A stretch of 64,000 nt of DNA from Bromus sterilis (lineage: Eukaryota; Streptophyta; Magnoliopsida; Poales; Poaceae): NCBI GenBank assembly GCA_950022295.1, contig OX465599.1, positions 3,782,001 through 3,846,000 of the forward strand. Direction: 5' to 3'. The translations under genes and the position numbers were made by a program. The notes beneath the pieces were generated by a model, which did not search any database, was not told the DNA's origin, and worked only from the letters and a program-made list of their open reading frames with translations. The first letter of the stretch is position 1; the number at the start of each line of letters is the position of its first letter. Shown one piece after another: positions 21,401 to 34,300 of this stretch.

Positions 21401-21769
21401 AAGTGTTGAATAAACTTATACACATCTTCATATTAGAGTTGTACATTTTTCATTATGCAAACAACAAAAATATAATAGCTTTTTATTGTATTTATGTGTA
21501 TACATTTTCATTCACCCAACAACTTAAAACCATCTACGAAGAAAAACAAAAGAAGAAACACATAAAAATATTAAAAAAGAAACAAAGGAATGAAGGAAGT
21601 GTTGTTGGATGACAAAGACAATGGGCTTCGACCCAATAGAAAATTGACAAACTCAAATATGAGATTAGTAAAACAAAACAACTTAAATCAATTCTACAAA
21701 CAACCCAAAAAAAATAAACAACCCATAAAAAGTAGGAAGCGACTATAGAACGGCGCCGCATTGTTAAGT
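21401..21769. other. Spacer between two tandem arrays
   Basis: AT-rich, with an A-rich segment (21536-21590). Nothing else is recognised. Confidence 0.4.
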
Positions 21770-24700
21770 TTCGGCACGGCGCTCGCTAAACCTGTCGTTT
21801 CATGCAAAACCAATAGCCCATGAAACGGTTCAGAATCGGCTAAAACGGTGACAGTTGTTGACTGACCCATAATCGCACCTCCGCGGATCGTCAATCGTGG
21901 AAATCACTCCGAGACCCCAAAACGGTGACTAAGCCCATAAAACGACCCAAGCGCACCTTGAGGCTCGGCAACCTTCAAAATCACTTCGGGACCACAAAAC
22001 GTAATCCCACCCCCGGGGATGTTCTCCCCAAAACGGTGACTAATAGACCATAAAATGGGACAGAATCGGCCAAAATAAAGAGTGCTGATGAACGAAACGT
22101 AAGCGCCCCTTGGGGTTTAGAAACCATGAAAATCTCCCCGAGCCCCAAAACAGTGAGTAATAGCCCATGAAATGTGTCATAATCGGCCAGAACGGTGATT
22201 GTTGATGACTGACACATAATCGCATCCCCGAGGATCATCAATCGTGGAAATCGCTTCGGGATCTCAAAACGGTGACTAATAGGCCATAAAACTGGTCAGA
22301 ATCGGCCAAAACACTGAGTGTTGATGAACGACACGTAATAGCCCATAAACGGACTAGAATCTGCCAAAACGGGGATTGTTGATGACTGGCACGTATTCAC
22401 ACCTTCGGTGATCGTTGATCGTGGAAACCGTTCCAGGGCCCCAAAACGATGACTAATAGCACATAAAACGGGTCAGAATAGGCTAAAATGGTAATTGTTG
22501 ATGAACGACATTTAAACGCATCTTGGGGTCTAGCAACCATTAAAATAACCCTGAGACCCCAAAACGATGAGTAATAACCCATGAAATGGGTCAGATTAAG
22601 CCAAAACGGTGATTGTTGGTGACTGGCCCGTAATCGCACCCCTGGGTATCGTCCTTCGTGGAAATCGCTCCAGGACACCAAAACGGTGACTAATAGCCCA
22701 TAAAACGGGCCAGAATCAGCCAAAACAGTGAGTGTTGATGAACGAAACGTAAGCGCCCCCTTGGGGTTTAGCAACCATGAAAATCTTCTCGAGATCCCAA
22801 AACAGTGAGTAATAGCCCATGAAATATATCATAATCGGCGAAAACGGTGATTGTTGATGACTGACACATAATCGCATCCCCAGGGATCATCAATCGTGGA
22901 AATCGCTTCGAGACCCCAAAACGGTGACTAATAGGCCATAAAACTGGCCAGAATCGACCAAAACACTGAGTGTTGACGAACGGCACGTAATAGCCCATAA
23001 ACGGGCTAGAATCTGCCAAAACGGTGATTGTTGATGACGTACACGTATTCACACCTTCGATGATCGTCAATCGTGAAAATTGCTCCAGGGCCGGAAAACG
23101 ATGACTAATAGCACATAAAACCGGCCAGAATAGGACAAAACGGTAATTGTTGATGAACGACATGTAAACGCACCTTGGGGTTTAGCAACCATGAAAATAA
23201 CCCCGAGACCTCAAAACAATGATTAATAGCCCATGAAACGGGCCAGAATAGGCCAAAATGGTGATTGTTGATGACTGGCCCGTAATCCCTCCCCCGGGTA
23301 TTGTCATTCGTGAAAATCGCTCTGAGACATCAAAAGGGAGTCGAATAGCCCATAAAATGGACCAGAATAAGGCAAAACGGTGATTGTTGGTGAACGACAC
23401 GTAAGTGCACCTTGGAGTTCAGCAATCATGAAAATCACTTCGGGGCCCCAAAACGGTGAGTAATAGTTCATGAAACGGGTCAGAATTGCGAAAACGGTGA
23501 TTGTTGATGCCTGACCCGTAATCGCACCCTCGGGGATAGTCAATCGTGGAAATTACTCCGGTATCCCAAAACTCTGACTAATAACCCATAAAACGGGTCA
23601 GAATCTGTGAAAATGGTGAGTGTTGTCGAACGACACATAGCGCACATTGGGTTTTAGAAACCATGAAAATCACTTTGGGACCAAAAACGTCGAGTAATAG
23701 CCCATGAAATGGGCCAGAATCGGCCAAACTATGAGTGTTGATGAATGACATGTAAACGCACACCTCGAGGATCGTCAATCGTGGAAATCTCTTCGGGACC
23801 CCAAAATGGTGACCAATAGCCCATAAAACGGGTCAAATGGGCCAAAACGGTGATTGTTGACGAACGACACGTATGCGTGTCTTGGGGTTTATCAACCTTA
23901 AAAATCACTCCAGAACCCCAAAACGGTGAGTAATAGCAATGAAATGGGTCAGAATCCGCCAAAACGGTGATTGTTGATGACTGACACGTAATTGCACCCC
24001 CGGGGATCGCCAATCGTGTAAATCGCTTTGGGACTCCAAAACGATGAATAATAGCCCGTAAAACGGGTCAGAATCGACCAAAATTATGAGTATTGATGAA
24101 GATATGTAAGCGCACCTTGGGGTTTAGCAACCTGAAAATAACCTCGGGACCCACAGTGTGTAGTAGCCCATAAAACGGGACTACGAATTTCTGTAACCTA
24201 TGCTACATGTAGCCCGGTATTTTGAAAAATTCAAAAAATATATTTAAATGTTTTAAAAACACATTTTTTTCTATGAAAACTTATGTGTATTCCTCACAAG
24301 TGTGTGAAATTTCGTTTGAGAATATTGTAATATGTAGTCTGCAAACAAATAACAAAATTTCGGCCCAAAAACAAGAAAAATGGCCCATATAAAATCAAAT
24401 ATTTATCAATTTATTTCTCGCGGCGCATTAAGGTATAATGGTATGAAAATTTGCACAAATGTCCTATACATGTGTATCTATATCCATTAAAAATTCAAAT
24501 TTTTGAACTGTTTTATTATTATTTTGAACAATTTTAATATTTTTAAATTTTTTCAAAAAAACCGAGCTATATGTAGCTCGGGCTACACAAGACATTTCCG
24601 ATTAAACGGGCCTGAATAGGCAAAAACCGTGATTGTTTGTGAACGACACGTAAGTGCACCTTGGGGTTTAGCAACCATGAAAATCACTTCCTGCCCTCAA

Positions 24701-26410
24701 AACAGTGAGTAATAGCCCATGAAACGGACCAAAATCGGCTAAAACGATGATTATTGATGACTGATCCTAATCACACCCAAGGGATCGTCAAGCATGGAAA
24801 TCGCTCTGGGACTCCAAAACGAAGACTAATAGCCCATAAAACGGACTAGAATCGGCCAAAACGGTGAGTTTTGATAAACGCCAACACATTGCGCACCTTA
24901 GGGTTTAGCAACCATGAAAATTACTCCAGGACCCCAAAACGGTGAGTAATAGCCCATGAAAAGTGTCAGAATCAGCCAAACTGCGAGTGTTGATGACTGA
25001 CACGTAAACGCACACTCCGAGGATCGTGAATCATAAAAATCGCTCTAGGGCCCAAAACGGTGACTAAGCCCATAAAACGGGTCAAGCGCGCCATGGGGTT
25101 TAGCAACCTTGAAAATCACTCGGGACCTCAAAACGGTGAGTAATAGCCCATAAAACGGGTCAGAATCGGCCAAAACGGTGATTGTTGATGACTGTCTCAT
25201 AATTACACCCTCAGGGATCGTCAATCGTGGAAATCACTCTGGGACCCCAAAACGGTGACTAATAGCCCATAAATGGGCCAGAATAGGCCAAAACGGTGAT
25301 TGTTGATGAACGACACGTAAACGCACCATGGGTTTAGCAACCATGGAAATAATCCCGGGAACCCAAAACAGTGAGTAATAGCCATGAAACGTGTCAGAAT
25401 TGGCCAAAACGGTTATTATTGGCGACTAACAATTAATCGCACCCCCCGGGGATCGCTAATCGTGGAAATCACTCCGGAACCTCAAAACGGTGACTAAGAG
25501 GTCATAAAACGGGTCAGAATCGGCCAAAATGATGAATGTTGATGAACGACACGTAAGCGCACATTGGGGTTTAGCAACCTTAAAATTCACTCCAGAACCC
25601 CAAAACGGTGAGTAATAACCCAATAAACGGGTCAAAATCGGCCAAAATGATGATTGTTTATGACTGTCAGGTAATCGCACCCTCGGGGATCGCCAATCAT
25701 GCAAATCGCTCTGGACCCCAAAATAGTGACTAATAGCCCGTAAAACGGCGAGAATCGACCAGAACGATGAGTGTTATGAACGTCATGTAAGCGTACACCT
25801 TAGGGTTTAGCAACCATGAAATTGAAAATAACTTTGCGACCCCAAAACAGTGAGTAATAGCCCATAAAACTAGCCAGAATAAGACAAAACGATGATTGTT
25901 GGTGAACGACACGTAAGTGCACCTTGGGGTTTAGCAACCATAAAAATCACTTCGGGGCCTAAAACGATGAGTAATAGCCCATGAAAGGGGCCAGAATCGA
26001 TCAAAATGGTCATTGTTGATGACTGACCCTTATCGCACCCCCAGGAATTGTCAATCGTAGAAATCGCTGCGAGACCCCAAAACTGTGACTAATAGCCCAA
26101 AAAACGGACCATAATCGGTTAAAATGGTTAGTGTTGATGAACGGTACGTAAGCGCACCTTGAAGTTTAGCAACCATGAAAATCACTCTCGGACCATAAAA
26201 CGGTGATTAATAGCCCATAAAAAGGGTCAAAATTGGTCAAGCTGCAAGTGTTGATGACTGACACGTAAACACACATCCCGGGGATCGTCAATCGTGAAAA
26301 TTGCTCTGCAACCCCAAAACGGTGACTAAGCCCATAAAACGGGCCAAACACACGTTAAGGGTTTAGCAACCTTGAAAATTACTCCGGGACTCCAAAACGG
26401 TGAATAATAG
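21770..26410. repeat. Satellite-like array of about 119-bp monomers with dimer and 650-bp higher-order periods
   Basis: The core ccccaaaacggtgactaata / gcccataaaacgg repeats at about 22443, 22561, 22680, 22799 and 22919, a spacing of 118-120. Two monomer types alternate: one has gtgactaatagcccataaaa and caatcgtggaaatcgct, the other gtgagtaatagcccatgaaa and agcaaccatgaaaatcact, giving a dimer of about 238 bp. Longer blocks recur too: the block starting near 22040 returns near 22690, about 650 bases on. Roughly 35 monomers are present, interrupted once at 24181-24602. Because the monomer is close to a multiple of three, stretches of the minus strand stay open; these are not genes. The array ends about 1 kb before the AGO1 ATG. 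Confidence 0.85.
24181..24602. mobile_element. AT-rich insertion in the satellite array (MITE-like)
   Basis: Satellite text stops at 24180 and resumes at about 24603, with aaacggg on both sides (24173-24179 and 24604-24610), a possible 7-bp target duplication. Inside, gctacatgtagcccgg near the left end is inversely matched (about 13 of 16) by ccgagctatatgtagc near the right end. There is no coding capacity. Confidence 0.55.
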
Positions 26411-27464
26411 TTCTTTCTCATTTCTCTCTGTCCTCTCTCATTCCTTCCGCTCTCTTAGAATAAAGTTGAGATGCGGCGCCGCTGTGGAGTCGCGTCCGAG
26501 AGAGAGATATGATGAGTGCTGACGCTCGAATTCACGGAAGATACAGTGGTGAAAAGGAAGAAAGGAAGGATATGGATGCCAGGCTGGAGGGAGGAGGTGA
26601 CACGTACACCCCCATGTCAGCACCCCTGTCCCATCACGTCCAAAGGAGAGAGTGTTGCGTGGGTCCCACGATCCACTTCCCTCAGTCTCTCTCACTCAGT
26701 CCTTCTTCTCCACCACTTTCCTCTTTCTCCGTTCCTCCGCCGAGCCCCCCGAGCAGAGCAATCGCAAGGAGTTCATCCCTCCTGCTCTCCGATCCATCCA
26801 GCTAGGTAGGTAGGCAGGTAATCCATCCTCCTCCTTCCTTTCCCTCGCACATACATAATCCGTCCGTCAACGATTTGATTTGATTGGATTGGATTGGATT
26901 TTGAGTTCATCTCATTCTCATCTCATCCTCGCGTGGATAGCATAGCACTTCGTATGTAATCTCCATGGGTCCTTTTCTTTCTTGGTTCCGTTCCATGAAC
27001 TCACGGATCAACCCACGGAGCTTTCATCCATCCATCCACGATCCTCTTCCTCCTCTTTCTTTCTTTCTATTAGTACAGTACGAGTACCTTTTAAACTAAT
27101 GAACACAGCAGCAGCAGCAGCAGGGAGGAACTGTTCATGTTCATATATCCAGCTTCCTCCTCCTCCTAGCACACTGTTCTAGTTCCCCATATGCTTATGC
27201 CAATCAATCTCTTTATTTATTTATTTATTTGAGATACAGTATGAAATATTCTTCTTCGCCATAATCCTCAGCAAGCAAGCTAAAACAGAACCTAAATCCT
27301 TCACAGCAAAGCAACATACATACATGCTGCTTACTTAGAATCTCCACCACGCTCCAGCCTTGGATTTGATATTTGGATTGTCTGTCATTTGTGAACGGCT
27401 TATGATTTGTCAACGGCTAGCTTAGCTAATCCTGCTCTCTTATGCTCACAGTCCCCGGCCGGCC
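26411..27464 (+). promoter_or_regulatory. AGO1 promoter, 5' leader and leader intron
   Basis: After the array the sequence becomes pyrimidine-rich (CT tracts at 26410-26460 and 26685-26735). No convincing TATA box is seen, fitting a broadly expressed gene. A leader exon probably covers about 26680-26810. Donor candidates are the ag|gtaggt type around 26806-26820. The acceptor is clear at 27450-27451 (ctcacag), 13 bases before the ATG. A CAG microsatellite lies at 27106-27121 inside the intron. Confidence 0.5.
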
Positions 27465-30400
27465 ATGGGGTCACGGAGGGGAAGGCAGCAGCAGCAGCAG
27501 CACTATCCTCCTCCTCCTCCTCCCGGTACCGGCGAGGGCTCGCAGGGCACACGGCCCGGAGGCCCAGCCCCAGCCAGAGGAGGAGGTGGTGGTCGCGGCC
27601 ACGGCGCTCCATTCCCCCCTCAGCACCACGCGCCCCCGCAAGGAGGAGGACGCGGCAACCAGGGATTGCAAGGTGCACCAACAGGCGTTGCCGCCCCAGC
27701 CAGGGGCCGTGCCCGTGGCGCCGGGACGCAGCAGTCCTCCCCTGCCGCCGCAGGGCCGCTGGGCCGTCTGGCTCCCGACCTGCGCCAAGCAATGGAACAC
27801 CCTTCGCCGCCGGCGCCTGCAGGGCCTTCGGACCCACCACCGCCGCAAGCTTCACCGGCAGCCGAGGCTGCAACCACGGGCCAGGCCGCCATCCCGGCGT
27901 CCAGCAAGGCGATCCGGTTCCCGCTCCGGCCAGGGAAAGGCAGCGTCGGCACCAGGTGCCTGGTCAAGGCAAACCATTTCATCGCCCAGCTGCCGGACAA
28001 GGATCTCCACCACTACGATGTGCGTTCATCTTCTTCTTCTTTTATCCACATAATCACTAGTAGTAGTAGCATTGCATTATGAGCTGCACATGTTTTTCCT
28101 TTTCAAAAAAAAAAAGTTTTCCCCTGTTATGCAAAAAATTATATGTGCACTGACATGAATTTGAGCAAGCAGGTTTCGATCACTCCGGAAGTCACGTCGC
28201 GCGTCGTCAGCCGGGCCGTGATCAACGAGCTGGTGAGACTGCACAGGGCGGCTTACCTCGACGGGAGGCTGCCGGCGTACGACGGCAGGAAGAGCCTCTA
28301 CACGGCAGGCCCGTTGCCCTTCGCTTCCAAAGAGTTTCAGATCACTCTGCTTGATGATGATGATGGCTCTGGTTCCCAGAGGTCTGCCTTCCTTTTCACG
28401 ATCAATATTTATTTTCTCCTGGCTGGTTTGTATATATGCGTTCAGTGTTTCTGAGCTTATTAGCTTATTTTGTTCGGTTTGACTCAGGCGGCAAAGGAAA
28501 TTCAAGGTGGTCATTAAGTTCGCCGCGCGTGCCGACCTCCATCGCCTCGGGTTGTTTTTGGCCGGGAAGCACGCCGAAGCTCCTCAGGAGGCGTTGCAGG
28601 TTCTTGACATTGTGCTGCGAGAGCTGCCCTCTGCAAGGTAGCAACGACGTGCCAGCATTACTTATATTACTTTTTTTTGAATCGGATGTATAGAGACGTG
28701 TTTTAGTGTGTTTGTCCACTCATTTCAGTCTGTATCTAGTCCATATTGAAATATCCCAAACATCTTATATTTGTGAACAGTGAGTATTAACTAGATGATG
28801 AAGGGATATAATTTTTCAAATTGGTTTTTTGACAGATACGCGCCATTCGGACGGTCCTTCTTTTCGCCTGATCTGGGCAGGAGGCAGCCCCTTGGTGACG
28901 GATTAGAGAGCTGGCGCGGGTTTTACCAAAGCATTCGGCCTACTCAGATGGGCTTGTCACTCAATATCGGTAAAATCTCTTCCTCCTGTCCTCTTGTCAC
29001 TCATTTTTATGTTCTGCATGAGTTTATTACTTCGGATTTATCTGTTCCATTTGAGAGAAACGTATCAACTTCTCCTAATTTTTCCTTTTCTGTTTTTGCA
29101 GATATGTCAGCGACAGCTTTCATTGAGCCATTGCCTGTAATAGATTATGCCGCGCAGCTGCTGCGTTCTGACATCCATTCGAGGCCCCTTTCAGACGCTG
29201 AACGTGTCAAGGTCTTGTTACTAAACTAATTTTTCCTTTTCAAGACCAAATAAAATGTGGGTTTCTTGAGCTAAAATATGCTCAACGCCTACTGTTCCAA
29301 AACTTATTTCTGTGCTCATGTTGTACCTACACTCTAGATCAAGAAGGCACTGAGAGGAGTAAGGGTGGAAGTTACTCATCGCGGCAACATGCGGAGGAAG
29401 TACCGAATATCTGGTCTGACAACCCAGGCGACTCGAGAACTAACGTATGGAAGTTTGTTGTATTATTTCTAGAAAGCATTTACCAACTGAACCCTGTTAT
29501 ATTCTCTGAAAATGATCTGTTTTTCTTCATGCTGCAGTTTCCCTGTTGATGAAGGGGGCACAATAAAGTCGGTTGTACAATACTTTCAGGAGACATATGG
29601 CTTTTCCATCCAGCACACGTACCTGCCTTGCCTGCAAGTTGGCAATCAGCAGCGTCCGAATTACTTGCCTATGGAGGTATGCCAAGTGTCAAAACCAATT
29701 AAATGTTAGCACCAACTATTCAAACCGTTTTCATTTGGAGATGTGCTGATTAGCGTTGAGCTTGTCCAGGTCTGCAAAATAGTGGAAGGACAGAGGTACT
29801 CCAAGAGATTGAATCAGAATCAGATAAGAGCTCTCTTGGATGAGACGTGTCAGTACCCACGCGATCGGGAGCGTGATATAATTCAGGCATAAAATTTCTT
29901 GCTTTTAATGCCTGATGTGTTTCTACGTATAATTGTGTGTGCAACTTCAGTGTATAACTCTTGCCCCTCTTTTTTTTCCCCTTGGAAGCACAGATGGTCA
30001 AACATAATGCTTATCAGGACGATCCTTATGCAAAAGAGTTTGGCATTAAGATCAGCGATCGTCTGGCATCGGTAGATGCACGAATTTTGCCAGCTCCACG
30101 GGTAGGTCGTCCCACTTTCTGTGAATTTTACTCGTTATTTCGCCGTACACTTCGTCATGCCTGCAGGCATAATTGTGCTAAGCGAATGGGACATCTTCTC
30201 TTTGGCTCATTGGCTGTACAGACAGTGATGCCTTAAGCTCCTTTCCCTGTAAACTTTTGACTTTACATAGATGCTTAATGTTGCCTTTTCTCTTAATGCA
30301 GCTTAAGTACAACGAGACTGGTAGAGAAAAGGATTGTTTACCTAAAGTTGGTCAGTGGAACATGATGAACAAGGTAACCGCATAAATATTCTTATCTTCA

Positions 30401-33400
30401 CAAAGTTCACTCATCTTTTGTTTTGGGAACAAAGGCTACCTATTTATTTATGTGTTTATTTATTTATTTATTTTCTGCCTGAAATCTAAAGTAGCCTCAT
30501 CTCTAACAGATGGATATAACCGAAAGGGAGGGAAAAATCTTTATTTGCTGCCTGAAATCTTTATTTATTGTGCATGTCAATAGCTCCTAAGAGCCATGCC
30601 CTTTGTACCCTGCATCTTTTGTGATGTTGGCAAGTTGCCCGGTTTTGAGCAAACTGTATCTTGATTTCCCCCCATCTTAGCCTTACAAAATGCAAGTCAG
30701 CTCCTGGTTTTGATCTACCTTTATCTGTTGAATTGCACAGTACAACACAAATGAGTATTAAAAAATTATGTTCTATAACTGACAGTTATTTCTATTTGAA
30801 GTTTATGTCCAACATTATTCAGTTGACGTCTGTTTATTTGAAGTTTATGCCCAACACTGACCAAGTTTCATTAACCAAATACACGTATATGTCTGTTTAT
30901 CCTCCATAAATCCTTAATGCCCCTTTTCATTCTTCTTAACCAGAAAATGGTAAATGGTGGCAAAGTCAGAAGCTGGATGTGCGTCAATTTTGCCCGTAAT
31001 GTGCCAGACAAGCTTGCTCGTGATTTCTGCCGCCAACTTGCTGAAATGTGCCAAGACTCAGGAATGGCAAGTATTCTTGACATGCTTCCTGCAAAATTAA
31101 CTTGCATATCAGCATGAAGGAATGACACCAAGATCCACATACATATAAGTATCGACATGAATCGTAGGCTTTGTGCTTGAGTCTTTGTCTAGTCTTCTGT
31201 AACAGTAACAGTATCATGCATCATCATGATAGGACTTTGCTCTGGAGCCTGTTCTTCCGCCTATGAGTGCACGTCCGGATCAAGTGGAGCGAGCTCTCAA
31301 AGCTCGGTACCATGAGGCAATGAACATTCTTGGACCCCAGCGCCGGGAGCTTGATTTACTTATTGGAATCCTTCCTGATAACAACGGCTCACTTTATGGT
31401 ATCTGAGAAATGCAATCTTCCTATGTTTACCGTACATTCTTAGATTCATTCTCACCATTGTTGTGCACATGATGATGTTCGTGGTCACAGTTACTTGTCT
31501 CTTTGTGTGTTGCTAGGTGATCTGAAGCGTGTGTGCGAAATAGATCTCGGAATAATTTCGCAATGCTGTTGTACGAAGCAGGTGTTCAAATTGAACAAGC
31601 AAATTCATGCAAATATTGCGCTGAAGATAAATGTTAAGGTTAGTAAAATACTAATGCTGCTTTTATTTACAATTTAAATCTCCTTTCCATGTTCCTTAAC
31701 CAGTTTTTTGCTTTGTAAGGTAGGGGGCAGGAACACTGTACTGGTGGATGCATTGTCGAGGCGTATTCCTCTTGTCACCGACAGACCTACCATTATATTT
31801 GGTGCTGATGTGACCCATCCTCATCCTGGCGAGGACAGCAGCCCCTCGATCGCTGCTGTAAGTTGAAAAATATCAGAACCTGATCGCCTGTTCTTGAGTC
31901 TTGACTATCTTTTTTTTACAAGAGATTTTAGGTACTCTGCTAATCAGTCACTGTATGCTGCCCTGTAGGTTGTAGCCTCCCAAGATTGGCCCGAGGTTAC
32001 GAGGTACGCAGGGTTAGTTTCTGCTCAGGCGCACCGGCAAGAGCTGATAGAGGATTTGTACAAGGTTCGGCAAGATCCACAGAAAGGATCAGTCAGTAGT
32101 GGCATGATTAGGTACACCGCTCATCTAATTTTAATAACAGTTCTTCGATATGAACATCACTAACAGTTCATTACATTACCAAAATGCAGGGAACTACTTA
32201 TATCCTTTAAGAAATCAACTGGTGAGAAACCCCAGCGGATAATATTTTACAGGTTTGTGCCTAATCAGAGTACGCATATTGTTGTGCTATTTGCTTCCAC
32301 TAATGCCCTGTTCTGTATACCTTTATCAGGGATGGTGTTAGCGAGGGCCAGTTTTACCAAGTTCTGTTGTTTGAACTCAATGCCATCCGAAAAGTAAACA
32401 TCTATTTTATCTGGTTGTTAATTTATTCATATCCGGATGTTTCCATTAAATTCTGATCTCCTTGTATCACTCAGGCATGTGTCTCCCTGGAGGCAAATTA
32501 CCAACCGAAGGTAACTTTCATTGTGGTTCAGAAACGCCACCACACGAGATTATTTGCGCACAATCACAATGACCGGAACTCGATGGACAGGAGTGGGAAC
32601 ATACTCCCTGGTAAATTTTATAAACAACTCGTACCACACATTACCACTACATTTTTACCAATGCACTCTGCTGCTGCCGACTGGTCTGAAATGGGCTTCC
32701 CTCCCCCATGATCTACATCTGAAGGTACCGTTGTGGACTCGAAGATCTGCCATCCAACTGAATTTGACTTCTACTTGTGCAGCCATGCTGGCATCAAGGT
32801 AAACACAAGAATTTGCTTACATATGACTTCGTGATCTAAGAGTACAGCAAATAAAAATCTATGTATTTATATAATACTCTCCTGTCTCTAGGGCACCAGC
32901 CGTCCTGCTCATTATCACGTCTTGTGGGACGAGAACAACTTTACGGCTGATGGATTGCAGACGCTTACCAACAACCTATGCTACACGTAAGTCCTTTCCT
33001 TGGCTAAATTTCTATTGAAATTTCATTTCTAACTTGTCACTTTTTTTTCTAACTTGTATCACTTCTCCAGCTACGCGAGGTGCACTCGGTCGGTATCGAT
33101 TGGTAAGTTACCTTCTTTTGAGGGATCATTGTCAAAGTTCTACTGCCTTCTTTGATGGAAAAAAATCCTACTGCCTTGTCTCCTTACTGAATTCATATTT
33201 TCTTCCACTGTTTCATTGCAGTTCCACCTGCATACTATGCTCATCTGGCTGCCTTCCGAGCCCGGTTCTACATGGATCCAGAGAGCTCCGACAGCGGCTC
33301 TATGGCAAGTGGGCGTGGACCACCGTCCGGCTCAACGTCATCACGTGGTACTCGGGCCCCTGGTAGTGCAGCTGTCAAGCCTCTTCCAGCCCTGAAGGAC

Positions 33401-33430
33401 AGTGTGAAGAATGTCATGTTCTACTGCTGA
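27465..33430 (+). CDS. AGO1C: ARGONAUTE 1-type protein, 22 coding exons, 1021 residues
   Basis: It binds microRNAs and siRNAs and cleaves or represses target RNAs in the cytoplasm and nucleus. Coding exons: 27465-28019, 28173-28381, 28488-28637, 28836-28969, 29102-29211, 29338-29444, 29538-29676, 29770-29886, 29994-30101, 30302-30373, 30944-31066, 31233-31398, 31517-31638, 31720-31857, 31969-32111, 32190-32252, 32330-32393, 32475-32610, 32725-32798, 32892-32986, 33071-33102, 33222-33430. Phases agree throughout. The N-terminus is Gln/Gly/Arg/Pro-rich (about residues 1-125). The N domain is at about 145-330, PAZ about 365-490, MID from about 568 with LPDNNGSLYGDLKR, PIWI about 700-990, and the C-terminus is VMFYC. 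The slicer set looks complete: Asp734 (GADVTHP), Glu775 (HRQEL), Asp820 (RDGVSEGQF) and a His in HYH at 917-919. Introns after 29886 and 31066 start with GC. AGO1 clade is sure; the AGO1c assignment rests on sucrose synthase as neighbour, as in rice. Confidence 0.93.
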
Positions 33431-34300
33431 AGCCCATGAAGGCCGAGCTTAATATGCTCCTTATGTTGGTGTGTTGCTTCTTGTCACTGTAATTATGTGA
33501 AGAGAGTAGTAATAATGTGCCAGCTTCCATCTCGTGCGGCATACTATGCTGGTGTATGCTTGCTTAAGTACCATCTATGTGTGTACTTTATTATGCTGTA
33601 AATGTTGAATCTTTAATACTTTTAAGGGTCTGGAGCTTGAAAACATGAGCCTTCAAGCGACGGCTTGAACTGTTTTTCCCCCCCTTCTTTTGGCAGCTTC
33701 ATTATGATCACTTGGCTCTATTCCAATGAATGTGTGGTGAAGAGGTTTCGAGTGTAAGTTTGCAAGTTGGTTTCTGTGGCAGTTTCTGAAGCTTTGCTAT
33801 TTGTTACTTGCTGTATTCTCATCAGTATTTTCTTACTTATATAAGATGCAGAAGCAGCTGATTGCTGTTGCTTCTTTGTTATAAAAGAGTACATAAATCA
33901 CATTTCTTTTTTTACATGGAAGATTCTTCACTCTTTGCATTACTCTCACAATCATCATGTACAGTTCCACTTTCACTTGGACTAGTCACAAATCAATGGC
34001 GCACACACAAGAACAAGGGGCAATACATTTTTCACACAAGAATAGTTCTGGTTTATGGTGCTTGGTCTTCACTTCAAGCTGCATCCTGAGAGAAATTGGA
34101 TACTGGGAGCACCGGTCCAAGTAAGTTGGTCGCGATCCTGCGCAAACACATTATTCAGAGATTAATCATTTTTATGCCACTGTGACCTGATGCTTCTTTT
34201 GCTGTTTTGCAGCTTGATGATTGGTGACAACTCTCACCTCTGAATCCTCGTCTGCGGCCTTCTGCGGTGTCAAAGTTCAAACAACAAACGGTCAGGTCAT
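33431..34300. other. 3' regions of two convergent genes
   Basis: Only about 870 bases separate the stop codons of AGO1 (plus) and sucrose synthase (minus). The AGO1 3' UTR probably ends near 33620-33650 after ctttaatacttttaag. A minus frame at 34349-34155 overlaps the end of sucrose synthase in another frame and is not supported as a gene. Confidence 0.5.

Noticed and set aside
22040..26351. Many minus-strand open frames of 60-130 codons in the satellite
   Set aside because: They repeat the same text every 119 bases and exist because the monomer is near a multiple of three; no start or promoter context is conserved.
21770..26410. CRISPR array
   Set aside because: The repeats are about 119 bp, directly tandem and diverged, with no spacer structure, and this is a plant nuclear genome.
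27407..28060. Long alternative frames over the first AGO1 exon, both strands
   Set aside because: They are shadows of the GC-rich Gly/Pro/Arg-coding exon; only the frame from 27465 continues into the AGO exons.
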